From: Lacticaseibacillus pantheris DSM 15945 = JCM 12539 = NBRC 106106
GTDB lineage: Bacteria > Bacillota > Bacilli > Lactobacillales > Lactobacillaceae
Assembly (NCBI RefSeq): GCF_001311175.1
Contig: NZ_BBAI01000007.1
Span: forward strand, 1 to 64,000
Reading direction: 5' to 3'
Length of the DNA: 64,000 bases
Part shown: positions 50,277 through 59,280 of the stretch, piece by piece
Numbering within the stretch: position 1 is the first letter of the stretch
Layout: every line of letters begins with the position of its first letter
The notes under the pieces: model-generated
The model's input: only the letters and a program-made list of their open reading frames with translations
What the model was told of the DNA's origin: nothing
Databases searched by the model: none
Translations under genes and position numbers: made by a program

Positions 50277-52662
50277 GTGGCCACAACGAGAATTGGTGTA
50301 CGGGAACTGGTTGAGTTTACCGTGCGTAGCGGCGACCTTAATCCGGTCACGCAATCCAGCAACAATACCGCCATGATGGGTAGCCGAATCCACCGGCGTA
50401 TCCAGGATGCCCACGCCGATAACTCCGACTACGAATACGAGTCGGAAGTTTACCTTAAACGGGATGAAACCATCGCCGACGTTGAGTACACCATTGACGG
50501 CCGGGCCGATGGGTGATCACCCCTGACGATGGTCCCGTCATTCTGGAAGAAATCAAGACTTCCGCCCGCGACTTTGACCAACTCACCCCCAACACCGTCG
50601 ACCGCTACTGGGCGCAAGCCGAAACTTACGGCCACTATCTGTGCACGGAACGGGAACTTGACGGCCTCACCATCGACCTGATTTACGTCAACACCCGCAA
50701 CCAGGACGAGAGCCACCATCGCCGCGAATACACCGCGGCCCAGCTGGCGGATAATTACCAAGCGCTGATTACGGAGTTTGGTAGTTGGATTAAGCTACGC
50801 AGCGACATCATCAAACGCCGTAACGAGACCGCCGCGGCCCTCCAGTTTCCCTTTCCAGAATTTCGTGCGGGCCAACACGACTTTGCTGGCGCAGTTTACA
50901 AGACCATTTACACCGGCCAGCGACTCTTTGTGCAGGCTCCCACTGGTACGGGCAAAACCATCTCCACCCTGTTTCCCGCCGTTAAAGCCATGGGTGCCGG
51001 GCTCATCAACCGGGCGTTTTACTTAACGGCCAAAGCCGCCACCCGCCACGTGGCCGAGGACGCCATGGGCCGCATGGGCGATGCCGGCCTGACCGCGAAA
51101 AGTATCACCATCACTGCCCGGGACACAATCCGTTTTGACGACGAACCCGACGAGCCCACGCAAAACCCGTACATGCTCGGCTACTACGACCGGCTCAAGC
51201 CCGCGTTACTGGACATGCTCGCTAATAACGACCTCATTACTCGTGCGGTAGTCGAGGAGTACGCCCGTAAACATACCGTCGATCCGTTCGAATTTTCGCT
51301 GGACGCCAGCCTATTTTGTGACGTCATCATTTGCGATTACAACTACCTATTCGACCCACGGGTATTTCTGCAACGCTTCTTTGCAAACCCTGACCCCGAG
51401 AACTGCTTTCTGGTTGATGAGGCCCACAATTTGGTGGACCGAGCCCGCAACATGTACAGTGCTGCGGTATCACGGCAGGCATTTGCTGACATCATCCCCC
51501 AATTATCCGGTCTGAAAAGTGGACGCATTACCCGGCTGCGTAAGAGCATCCGCGGCGTCGAAGACACTATGGACGTACTGGACACCAACCTGCAGCGCGA
51601 GGAGCACTTCCAGCAGGAGCCCATTGAGCCCCTAATTGACAGCTCGATGCCTTTGCCACCCAGTTTCACGAGTGGCTGGAAGCCGAGAAGAACGCGGAGG
51701 TTGACCAGGTACTGGATGCCGGTCTGGACGCTTTCTTTGCCGCCAACGCCTACCTCAAAATTGCCGAGTTGTACGACGACGCCTTTGAAACGAGCGTTGC
51801 CCGCGACGGAGCGGACCTGACGGTGAAGCAAATGTGCCTGAACCCCAGTCAATTTGTGGACGAGCGGCTCGCCCTCGGTCACGGTGCCGTCCTGTTTTCG
51901 GCCACGCTCACCCCGATGGACTACTACCGCGACGTCCTGGGCGGCACCGACAACAGCCTGGCGTACACGTTACCGTCACCGTTCCCGCCGGCCAACCAGG
52001 CGGTAATCGTCGCCGGCAACGTGCGCACCACGTACCGCGAACGCACCGCCAGCCTACCGGCATTAATCGCCGCATTGACGGTGATGGTCACGGCGCGGTC
52101 CGGCCACTACCTGGTCTTTTGCCCGTCGTACGCTTACCTTGAGACGGTGCACGACGCCTTTGTGCGGGCCAACCCACAATGCGATGTGGTTACGCAAAGG
52201 AGCGCGATGTCCGCAGCGGACCGCAAAGCCTTCCTCGACGCCTTTGCACCGGGACAACCACCAGTGGTTGGTTTCGCGGTACTGGGCGGGAGTTTCGCCG
52301 AGGGCATCGACCTCCGCGGACAGGCGCTCATTGGGGTGGCGGTCGTCTCGGTCGGGTTGCCGGGACTGTCCAGCGAGACCGACCGCATCAAGCAGTATTA
52401 CCAGCAACGCAACGGCCAGGGTTTTGCGTACGCGTACCAACTCCCCGGGCTCAACAACGTCCTGCAAGCTGGCGGGCGAGTCATTCGCGGCGCCCATGAC
52501 GTGGGCGTCATCCTCTTACTGGACGCCCGCTTCAATGAGCCCCGCTACCGGCAACTGCTGCCGGCCCACTGGCAGGTCAAGGCGAACACGCGGAGCACGC
52601 GCGAACTGGCCGCAACGTTAACCAACTTTTGGGCGGAGCATCCGGAACCGAGTGATGTGTAA
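50277..52662 (+). pseudogene. DinG/YoaA-like XPD-family helicase with N-terminal PD-(D/E)XK nuclease, two frameshifts
   Basis: About 796 codons. The N-terminal ~200 residues hold a Cas4/RecB-type nuclease core (GRADG ... ILEEIKTS, the D...ExK pattern), followed by an XPD-like helicase: Walker A QAPTGTGKTIS, DEAH box FLVDEAHNLVDRA, and motif VI QAGGRVIRG. One base is missing near 50512 (GGG run; repaired ADGVITPDDGP) and one near 51640 (repaired QLDAFATQFHEW). The Fe-S cysteine cluster usual in XPD proteins is not evident between Walker A and the DEAH box. GTG start with AAAGG. Likely DNA repair helicase-nuclease. Confidence 0.85.
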
Positions 52663-52671
52663 GCTAACTAG

Positions 52672-52779
52672 GTGCTCGAGGGAAAAAGGTCAACTTTAAA
52701 AAAAGATATACTGCTGGTTCTACTAGGAGTGGTTTTAATTTTCTCAGCCTGGTTTGTTGGCGCTTTGGTCAACAAATAG
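52672..52779 (+). CDS. putative 35-residue single-span membrane peptide
   Basis: A GTG-started frame ten bases after the helicase stop. Residues 10-32 (KKDILLVLLGVVLIFSAWFV) form a typical membrane helix with flanking lysines. No good SD precedes the GTG, though AGGGAAAAAGG lies inside the frame. The helix plus positive ends fits small regulatory membrane peptides; it lacks the Fst motif. Could be translated by coupling to the upstream gene. Confidence 0.4.
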   Translation: MLEGKRSTLKKDILLVLLGVVLIFSAWFVGALVNK

Positions 52780-52820
52780 CGTAGTTTCATCCCGTCCACA
52801 CTTCAGAACTCAACTAATTT

Positions 52821-52880
52821 GGCCTCCTACTGGTAGCCGATTGCTCACAACATTGGGAGTAATCACGCCAGTTGGGAGGC
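52821..52880 (+). terminator. large hairpin, possible terminator after the helicase unit
   Basis: GCCTCCTACTGG / CCAGTTGGGAGGC outer arms and GATTGCTC / GGGAGTAATC inner arms, followed by TATTTTG. Longer than a simple terminator. Confidence 0.6.
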
Positions 52881-52993
52881 TATTTTGAATTCAAAAATAC
52901 GCTACAATTCCGCCCGCTCAAATAGGACGTATACCAACCAACACCCGCTATAGCACCCGTCAAAGAAACCGGCTACACTAAGGTTAGAAAAGC

Positions 52994-53035
52994 TTGACTT
53001 TCAACGCCCCTGATAATATCATTGGTATAGACCAA
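52994..53035 (+). promoter_or_regulatory. nagB promoter with NagR-type operator
   Basis: TTGACT (52994-52999), 17 bases, TATCAT (53017-53022). A palindrome TTGGTATAGACCAA (53022-53035) overlaps the -10 and the start site, matching the GntR-family NagR/YvoA/DasR-type operator pattern; repression would be relieved by glucosamine-6-phosphate or GlcNAc-6-phosphate. Confidence 0.78.
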
Positions 53036-53067
53036 ACGAGCGGAAGACAATCAAGGAGGATTCAATC

Positions 53068-53774
53068 ATGGATGTACGTGTATTTGACGGTAAGGCAGCG
53101 GCTAGCAAGGCGGCATTTAACGTAATTAAGGACGCAATGGGCAATGGTATTCAGACTTTGGGTCTGGCTACGGGTAGCTCCCCCGTTGACCTGTACAACG
53201 ACATGACCAGTAGTGATCTGGACTTCAGCAAGATGACCAGCGTTAACCTGGACGAGTATGTGGGCTTGGACACGAAGAACGACCAGAGCTACCACTACTT
53301 TATGAACGAGCACCTGTTCAGCAAGAAGCCATTCAAGCAAAGCTTTGTCCCAGACGGTCAGGCTGCAGACATCGAGCAGGCTGCTAAGGATTACGACCAG
53401 ATTATCGAGGAGCACCCCATCGATATTCAGTTGCTGGGCATTGGTCGTAACGGCCACATCGGCTTCAACGAACCAGGCACACCGTTTGATGAGGGCACCC
53501 ACAAAGTAACGTTGACGCAGTGACGATTGACGCCAACGCACGGTTCTTTGAACATGAAGAAGACGTGCCACGTTACGCCATTTCCATGGGCATTGGCTCC
53601 ATTATGAAGAGCAAGCAAATCATCCTGTTGGCCTTCGGTGAAGACAAGGCTGACGCCATTAAGGCAACGGTTGAGGGTCCGGTAACGGAGGACGTGCCAG
53701 CATCCGTATTGCAAAACCACGACAACGTGATTGTGTTTGTTGACGAGGCGGCGGCTAGTAAGTTGAGTAAGTAG
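53068..53774 (+). pseudogene. nagB: glucosamine-6-phosphate deaminase, one frameshift
   Basis: About 236 codons. [14 protein letters not shown], the catalytic Asp in [24 protein letters not shown] and the C-terminal [10 protein letters not shown] are diagnostic. It converts glucosamine-6-phosphate to fructose-6-phosphate plus ammonia. One base is missing near 53521: the N-terminal part ends THKVTLTQ-stop, and [10 protein letters not shown] begins in the next frame; an A restores [20 protein letters not shown]. Regulated by a NagR-type operator. R2 copy B starts at its stop codon. Confidence 0.9.
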
Positions 53775-53890
53775 AGAGCGCAGCAGGCCGTTTAGAAGGC
53801 AGAGCATAAGCAACTCTAACCGAAAGGCCCGGGTTTGGCCTTTTGGTTAGAGTTGCTTATGCGGCGTCTTCTGGCCTGCGGAGCTCGTTT
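53774..53890. repeat. R2 hairpin repeat, copy B
   Basis: Outer arms GAGAGCGCAGCAGGCC... / ...GGCCTGCGGAGCTC, inner arms GCATAAGCAACTCTAACCG / TGGTTAGAGTTGCTTATGC with loop GGCCCGGGTTTGGCC. It starts at the last base of the nagB stop codon. Confidence 0.85.
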
Positions 53891-53940
53891 CAATAAGCAA
53901 AGGTAACGCGGGGACGGTGTGGTGTTGACCGCCCATATAG

Positions 53941-54004
53941 TGCCCCGTACTTGGCCTTTGGTGCTAGTAGCTTATACGTCGCTTTCTGGCCTGCGGAGCT
54001 CGTT
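53941..54004. repeat. R2 half element
   Basis: Right arm only: CCGTACTTGGCC ... AGCTTATACGTCGCTTTCTGG CCTGCGGAGCTCG. Confidence 0.65.
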
Positions 54005-54123
54005 TAGAGAGCGGAACCCCGCGGTTAGAAACCAGAGTATAAGTAAGACCAGACGAGAATCCCGCACTTGGATTCTTGTCTGGTTTTGCTTATACGTCGG
54101 TTTCTGCGGGGTGCAACTCGTTT
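54005..54123. repeat. R2 hairpin repeat, copy C
   Basis: Outer arms GAGCGGAACCCCGCGGTTAG / GGTTTCTGCGGGGTGCAACTC, inner arms GTATAAGTAAGACCAGACG / TGTCTGGTTTTGCTTATAC, loop CCCGCACTTGG. Confidence 0.85.
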
Positions 54124-54226
54124 CCCTACGCACGACTAACGAGGAAGCGGTGTGGTGTTTACCACCAACTAGAGGACTATGCACCTCCATTTCTCGGTTT
54201 ATTCGTCCCACATACCCCTTCCAATC

Positions 54227-54256
54227 CACCATGCCTACCTGGCATGGTGTTTTTTT
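54227..54256 (+). terminator. orphan rho-independent terminator
   Basis: CACCATGCC / GGCATGGTG with loop TACCT and seven T. No gene precedes it on this strand within 450 bases; it may end an unannotated small RNA or nagB readthrough. Confidence 0.75.
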
Positions 54257-54356
54257 GCACACCGGGCAAACCAATCCACCTTGCTGCCAGGCCACACGTT
54301 CTGATTATGGTAATTAGGCAATCAACGATGAGTCAAATTTTCACCCCATAGCGGTA

Positions 54357-54610
54357 GGCCGCGTCGGTCGGACCAGTGGGCGTAGGCGTGTGGGGTCGGA
54401 ATGGTAACCACTGCCGGGGTGTAACGTTATTACGGCTTTAGCCGTTAGAACGCGACGAATTTCAAGACCGGCCGGCGGTTTTCCGGCCGGTCTTGAAATC
54501 GCGGCGGAAACCCGCCCGGGCCTGGCGGGTTGGAGCTTCGCCCTAGCAGTGGATTACCATGGAGCACCCCACGTAAGCCGCAGCTCACTGGTCCGACCTA
54601 CGCTGCCGCC
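54357..54610. repeat. R1 palindromic repeat, full copy
   Basis: Left arm 54357-54414, right arm 54546-54610 (imperfect inverted repeats about 60 bases), core with TTACGGCTTTAGCCGTTAG mini-palindrome and CCGGCCGG. Best preserved copy in the window. Confidence 0.85.
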
Positions 54611-54625
54611 CCACCCCCACAACAG

Positions 54626-54655
54626 TTGTACTTACACCCGCGGATAGTGTATAAA
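54626..54655 (+). promoter_or_regulatory. promoter of the acyl-CoA dehydrogenase/etf operon
   Basis: TTGTAC (54626-54631), 18-base spacer, TATAAA (54650-54655), 64 bases before the start codon. Confidence 0.6.
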
Positions 54656-54719
54656 CAGAATGAGAACACGGTTACAACGTAGAACGCAGAACGTAAATAA
54701 TAAAGGTTAGGTGACGAAT

Positions 54720-55841
54720 ATGGAATTAAACTGGACACCACAACAAAATATGTTGTTGCGCATGGTCGGCGAGTTTACCAATCAGGAAGTTGCGCCTTAC
54801 GACATGCAGATTCATGCGGACGGCCACTATCCCGAGGGGTTGCTGGACAAGATGATTGGTACGGGGTTCCTCGGGCTCATGCTACCACGACAGTACGGGG
54901 GCGCCGACTTTGATCCCGAAATCACCGCCGAGGTCGTGCGGCGGATGGCCCAGGGTAACGCCAGCGCAGCGGTAACCCTGGAGGGACACTACAAGACCGT
55001 CGAGCAGATTATTAAGTTTGGCGCGCAATCGTTGCAAGACAAGTACCTCCCTACGGCCACCAGCCACATCTTTGCATTCGGCATGACCGAATCGAGTGGT
55101 GGCTCTAACCCCATGGGTATCCAGACTACCGCCCGCAAAGTTGGCAACCACTGGGTTATCTCTGGCAACAAAATCATGATTACCAACGGCGGTCTGGCCA
55201 CCGTCTACTGTGTCCTGGCCAAAACTGCCCCAGACGAACTATCCGTGTTCGTCGTGGACTCCAGCATGCCCGGATTCTCCTTTGGCAAGCAGGAGGACTT
55301 TATCGGTCTGCGCGGGGTGCCGGTGGGCGAAATCGTCCTCGATGAGGTGACCGTCCCCGCAGACCACCTACTCAGCCAACAGGGTGACGGCATGCTGGTC
55401 GGCGACTCCGCCCACGACGACGCGCGCATCCTGATGGGTGCCGCGCTGACGGGCATCATGGAGCACGCACTGGATGTCGCCACCGATTACGCTAACGAGC
55501 GTAAGGCCATCGACGTCCCCATCGGCCACCTGCAAAGTATCGAACGGAAACTGGCGGACATCGCAATTGGCAAAGAGACCACGAAGCTGCTCTACCAACG
55601 GGCGGCCGCACTCAAAGTCGCGGGACAAAGCTACTCCGAGGAGGCCGCAATGGCGAAGGCGTATGGCTCACGCACCGCAGTCAGTGCCTGTGACGACGCC
55701 CTACAAGTCCTCGCCGGTTACGGCTACAGCCGGGAATACCCGCTGGCACACCTGATTCTCGATGCCCGCGCCATGGAGATTGCTGAAGGCACCGTTGAAA
55801 AGATGCGCTCGGCTATTGCTCAGTCCGAGCTCAACAAGTAG
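54720..55841 (+). CDS. acyl-CoA dehydrogenase
   Basis: A 373-residue flavoprotein of the short/medium-chain acyl-CoA dehydrogenase type. FGMTESSGGSNPMGIQTTA is the FAD/substrate signature, FGKQEDFIGLRGVPVGEI the middle domain, and the C-terminal AMEIAEGTVEKMR carries the Glu expected as catalytic base (AEGT). It would oxidise, or with coupled ETF reduce, a short acyl-CoA. ATG 54720 was chosen behind AGGTGACG; GTG 54711 is in frame. First gene of an operon with etfB and etfA; lactobacilli rarely use beta-oxidation, so its role is open. Confidence 0.93.
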   Translation: MELNWTPQQNMLLRMVGEFTNQEVAPYDMQIHADGHYPEGLLDKMIGTGFLGLMLPRQYGGADFDPEITAEVVRRMAQGNASAAVTLEGHYKTVEQIIKFGAQSLQDKYLPTATSHIFAFGMTESSGGSNPMGIQTTARKVGNHWVISGNKIMITNGGLATVYCVLAKTAPDELSVFVVDSSMPGFSFGKQEDFIGLRGVPVGEIVLDEVTVPADHLLSQQGDGMLVGDSAHDDARILMGAALTGIMEHALDVATDYANERKAIDVPIGHLQSIERKLADIAIGKETTKLLYQRAAALKVAGQSYSEEAAMAKAYGSRTAVSACDDALQVLAGYGYSREYPLAHLILDARAMEIAEGTVEKMRSAIAQSELNK

Positions 55842-55853
55842 GAGGCTATCATC

Positions 55854-56642
55854 ATGAAAATTGTTGTTTGCATTAAACAGGTTCCGGAAAGCAATAACGT
55901 GAAGTTTGATCCCGTAACCCATAACCTGGTGCGCTCTGGCACTACCGGCCGGATTAACCCATTCGACAAGAACGCCATCGAAGCTGCGCTGCAGTTGCGC
56001 GACGCAATTGGTGGTAGCGTAAGTGTGCTGACCATGGGCCCGCCCGCAGCGACTGAGGCCCTCCGCGACGGCCTGGCCATGGGCGCGGATGACGGCTACT
56101 TGCTCAGCTCGCGCGCATTCGGCGGGGCCGACACGCTCGCAACTGGCTACACCGTCGCAGCCGCGATTAACAAAATCGGCGGCGTGGACCTCACCCTCTT
56201 TGGCCGGCAGGCAGTCGACGCGGACACCGGGCAGGTCGGGCCCATCACCGCAGAACTGCTGGGCGTCCCGCAGGCTACGTTCGTGAACAAGATCACGCCA
56301 GATGCAACCGGTGGACTAACGGTCCAGCGCGACCTCGACGACCGCACCCAAACCGTCGCACTTACTACCCCCGCAGTCATCACGGTTCGCAGTGAAATTA
56401 ACCATCCCCGTTACGAAACTCCCGTCAACATTCAGGATAGTTTCACCAAAACCATCACCACCTGGACGGAACAAGACCTCAACCTTGATCCCGACCGCAT
56501 CGGGTTAGCGGGGTCGCCAACCGTTGTCACCAAAGTATACGCACCAACACCGACGCAACGGGCCACACGACCACTGACCGGCACACCTGACGAGGCCGTT
56601 GACCAGCTGATCGCGCAGCTGCAGCGACAAAACCTAATCTAG
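55854..56642 (+). CDS. etfB: electron transfer flavoprotein beta subunit
   Basis: A 262-residue EtfB: KIVVCIKQVPES at the N terminus, the LFGRQAVDADTGQVGP motif and the C-terminal amphipathic end. With EtfA it binds FAD/AMP and transfers electrons to or from acyl-CoA dehydrogenase. Twelve bases after the dehydrogenase gene, with TAGGAGG. Intact. Confidence 0.95.
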   Translation: MKIVVCIKQVPESNNVKFDPVTHNLVRSGTTGRINPFDKNAIEAALQLRDAIGGSVSVLTMGPPAATEALRDGLAMGADDGYLLSSRAFGGADTLATGYTVAAAINKIGGVDLTLFGRQAVDADTGQVGPITAELLGVPQATFVNKITPDATGGLTVQRDLDDRTQTVALTTPAVITVRSEINHPRYETPVNIQDSFTKTITTWTEQDLNLDPDRIGLAGSPTVVTKVYAPTPTQRATRPLTGTPDEAVDQLIAQLQRQNLI

Positions 56643-56655
56643 GGGGGGCAAAATC

Positions 56656-57629
56656 ATGACAAAGACAAACGCAATTTGGGTGGTAGCCGAACGCGCCATT
56701 GGCCGCATACAGCCCGTCACCTTTCAACTCATCACCAAGCCCGGCAAATCGCCAACGGACGGCCCGTCGTCGCCATCCTGCTCGAGGGCGACGACGACAG
56801 CTTTGAGCAACAACTGGCCGATTACGGACCGGACGAAATTATTCGCGTGCGGGACGCAAAACTGAAGCGGGCCAGTGACCGCACCATGGCCGACGTTATC
56901 ACCGCGTTGGCACGTGCAGAACGGCCCGACAGCGTCCTGTTTGCGGCCACTCCGCAAGGCCGGTCAGTAGCGCCGCGGGTTCAAACCCAGCTGACCACCG
57001 GGCTCACGGCTGACTGTTTGGACCTCCGCTACGATGACAACCTCCTGGTGGCCGTCAAGCCGTCATACGGGGACAACGTCATGTGCGAAATTACGTGCCC
57101 ACAAGCCCGGCCGCAAATGGTTTCGGTCCGCCCCAACACCTTTGCCGCTGAACGGGTTACCAACAGCCAGACGGTGATTCGTGATGGCGACGTGCCCGTC
57201 AGCGCGTCAGTTGGTGACACTATTATCGACGAACACGTGGCCGTATCCACCGCTACGGGCGTGAACGGTGCCCGCAAGGTGCTGTCCCTCGGCCGTGGTG
57301 CCGCGTCTGACCAAACGGTGGCGTTGGCCCGGCAGATAGCCGCCAAGCTGGGGGCCAGCGTCGGCGTTTCGCGCCCCCTCACGGACCGCGACGACTTTTC
57401 CGTTGAGCAGCAAATCGGCCAATCTGGCAACACGATTGCGCCCGAGCTGCTCATTAACGTCGGCATTAGCGGCGCGACCCAATACCTGGTAGGCATTGAC
57501 CAAAGTAAACTCATCATTTCCGTCAACCGCGACGACAACGCCCCCATCATGGCGCAAAGCGACTACGTGTACGTCGGGGATGCGGACGCCTTCCTGAAAT
57601 CTCTCGCCAAGCGACTCGGCATTAACTAG
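56656..57629 (+). pseudogene. etfA: electron transfer flavoprotein alpha subunit, one frameshift
   Basis: About 324 codons. N-terminal MTKTNAIWVVAERAIGRIQP in one frame and the rest in another; one base restored near 56740 gives TKARQIANGRPVVAILLEG. The C-terminal FAD domain is clear: VGVSRPLTD, IGQSGNTIAPELLINVGISGA and IISVNRDDNAPIMAQSDY. SD GGGGGGG. Third gene of the acd-etfBA operon; its loss would stop the pathway, so sequence error should be excluded first. Confidence 0.92.
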
Positions 57630-57687
57630 CATTCACGATGCTGTACGCAGGGTCCCGTAACCGTCAACCGGACAAAGGACAATCAAA

Positions 57688-58065
57688 ATGCATAATCGCA
57701 ACTTTATTTACAGCGCACTCACCTTTACCGCGTTCATCATCTTTCTCAGTTGGTTAGGTCCCATCACCGCAAAGTTCGGTCAGTACACGTGGGGCTTCTG
57801 GATTGGCGTGATCCCGCTACTGGGTATGCTGCTCATCCTGCTCGTTCCAGTTGGTAACGCGTTGGTGCCAGACAAAGACGTACGGGGCGCCGTTCTCGGG
57901 CGTATGGCCCCATTCTACCTGGTGTACCTAGTCCTCAACACTGTGGGGCACCATTACATCGCTTCTAACGGCATCTTTGCGTGGGTCATCACGGGTGTCC
58001 TTTATGCTGCCGGTATTGTTGGCATTTGGTGGTCCGAGCAACGACCGCACCATGAAGACCATTAA
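57688..58065 (+). CDS. small four-span membrane protein downstream of etfA
   Basis: A 125-residue protein with four predicted helices (about residues 8-28, 36-56, 70-90, 95-115) and a His-rich C-terminal end (EQRPHHEDH). It lies 58 bases after etfA. SD AAAGGACA. No recognised domain. A paralog follows (58152-58501), sharing the VGNALVPDKDVRGAVLGRM / LGSALMPERALRQK segment and the terminal QRPHxxx. It may anchor or re-oxidise the acyl-CoA dehydrogenase/ETF system, by context only. Confidence 0.75.
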   Translation: MHNRNFIYSALTFTAFIIFLSWLGPITAKFGQYTWGFWIGVIPLLGMLLILLVPVGNALVPDKDVRGAVLGRMAPFYLVYLVLNTVGHHYIASNGIFAWVITGVLYAAGIVGIWWSEQRPHHEDH

Positions 58066-58151
58066 CATCACGGCGGACCCCACCGACTTTGATATAATGG
58101 TCATTAGTAACCCCGGACACGGACGGTTCGGCTCAAGAAAGGTTGATTAAT

Positions 58152-58501
58152 TTGTTACGCCTCGGATTTGTTTATAACGCTGCCATTTACAGTACATTAG
58201 CACTCGTGGCTTGTGGCTCACCCACACCAACTCCTTTGGTATCTCCATCATTGGTTCATTGGCGCTACTATACATCGTGGTTTTCCCGCTTGGTAGCGCG
58301 CTAATGCCTGAACGGGCCCTGCGGCAAAAGGCGCTCCTGGTAATCGGTATTCTGTGGCTCATCTTCTTTGTCTGCCAGATGGTACTCACCGTCGCCGTTG
58401 GGAGCATGAACTTTATTTACTGGCTCGTACTACTAGTCGTCTACTGCGGCACACTCTTTGCGTTCTGGCGGCTGGATCAGCGGCCCCACCGCAACGCCTA
58501 G
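58152..58501 (+). pseudogene. paralogous small membrane protein, one frameshift
   Basis: About 117 codons with TTG start after AGAAAGG. One base is missing near 58211: the first part reads LLRLGFVYNAAIYSTLALVA, and the rest continues LWLTHTNSFGISIIGS ... LDQRPHRNA. Same topology as the upstream paralog, including the LGSALMPERAL loop and the RPH terminus. Confidence 0.7.
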
Positions 58502-58510
58502 TCTTGATGG

Positions 58511-58558
58511 TACACAAATGGCCCCCGCGCCAAAGGAATGCGGGGGCCATTTGTGTAC
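58511..58558 (+). terminator. terminator of the acd/etf operon
   Basis: TACACAAATGGCCCCCGC / GCGGGGGCCATTTGTGTA, a perfect 18-bp stem; the T tract is inside the stem (TTTGTGT). Confidence 0.8.
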
Positions 58559-59040
58559 ACCGTGCACGACGGCGTAGCGAGCCATATATGTATGCTGCTT
58601 ACCTCATTGCCGGCGCCTGCAGGTTAACCAAACCCGCGGCTGCCTGGCATGAGCCAGTTCAATAACTACTCAAACATGACTTTTGCAGTCAAAGTAGGTC
58701 GCCATAATACCTTGTGGACGGCATCGAACTATGCAAGCATTACCCTGACCACCCGCTTATTATAACGGGTCGGTCACCAAAAGCATATAGTCTGACCGTA
58801 AGCTTCAACAAACCAACCGCTTTGCCCAAACACGCCTGACGCTATGCTGGGGGATGCATATTTTAGGATTGGTCTCTTGATATCGTGGAAATAACGCATA
58901 TGGAACGCTAAGCAAAGGGGCAAGAGCGAACTACCCCAGCATAGTTGGGGGAATGCCACAGCACTACCACCACAAGGCCAAGTGCGAACTTTCCCCAACC
59001 AACATGGGAACGCTGCACTGCCCCCGCGTTAGTCGTGCGT
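58559..59040. other. intergenic region with short palindromes
   Basis: Contains three degenerate ~29-base palindromic motifs (58928, 58986, 59105) of the form GAACT-CCCCA...TGGGG/GGGAA-GC, irregularly spaced, plus a related CTATGCTGGGGG at about 58841. No ORF of quality. Confidence 0.45.
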
Positions 59041-59104
59041 ATGGAAACGAGCTGCGCAGGCCAGAAAGCGACGTATAAGCAAACCCGAACAAGAATCCAA
59101 GTGC
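59041..59104. repeat. R2 half element
   Basis: GGAAACGAGCTGCGCAGGCC AGAAAGCGACGTATAAGCAA ACCCGAACAAGAATCC, the left arm of an R2 hairpin without a partner; the same block recurs as copy D 119 bases further on. Confidence 0.65.
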
Positions 59105-59162
59105 GAACTTTCCCAACTTAACGTGGGAACGCTACACTGCCCCCTCGTTAGTCGTGCGTATG

Positions 59163-59280
59163 GAAACGAGCTGCGCAGGCCAGAAGACGCCGCATAAGCA
59201 ACTATAACCAAAAGGCCAAACCCGGGCCTTTGGTTATAGTTGCTTATGCTCTGCCTTCTAAACGGCCTGCTCCGCTCTCT
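59163..59280. repeat. R2 hairpin repeat, copy D
   Basis: Inner arms GCATAAGCAACTATAACC / GGTTATAGTTGCTTATGC with loop including AAAAGGCC...GGGCCTTT, outer arms ACGAGCTGCGCAGGCC / GGCCTGCTCCGCTCT. It ends at the stop codon of the minus-strand gene at 59279. Confidence 0.85.

Noticed and set aside
52672-52779. Assignment of the small peptide to the Fst/Ldr toxin family
   Set aside because: The characteristic Pro and W-x-x-R features of Fst are missing.
58928-59135. Possible type I-E CRISPR repeats (GAACT-CCCCA...TGGGG motifs)
   Set aside because: Only three degenerate copies at 58 and 119 base intervals, the sequences differ at many positions, no uniform spacers and no cas genes. The third is part of a duplicated R2-flanking block.
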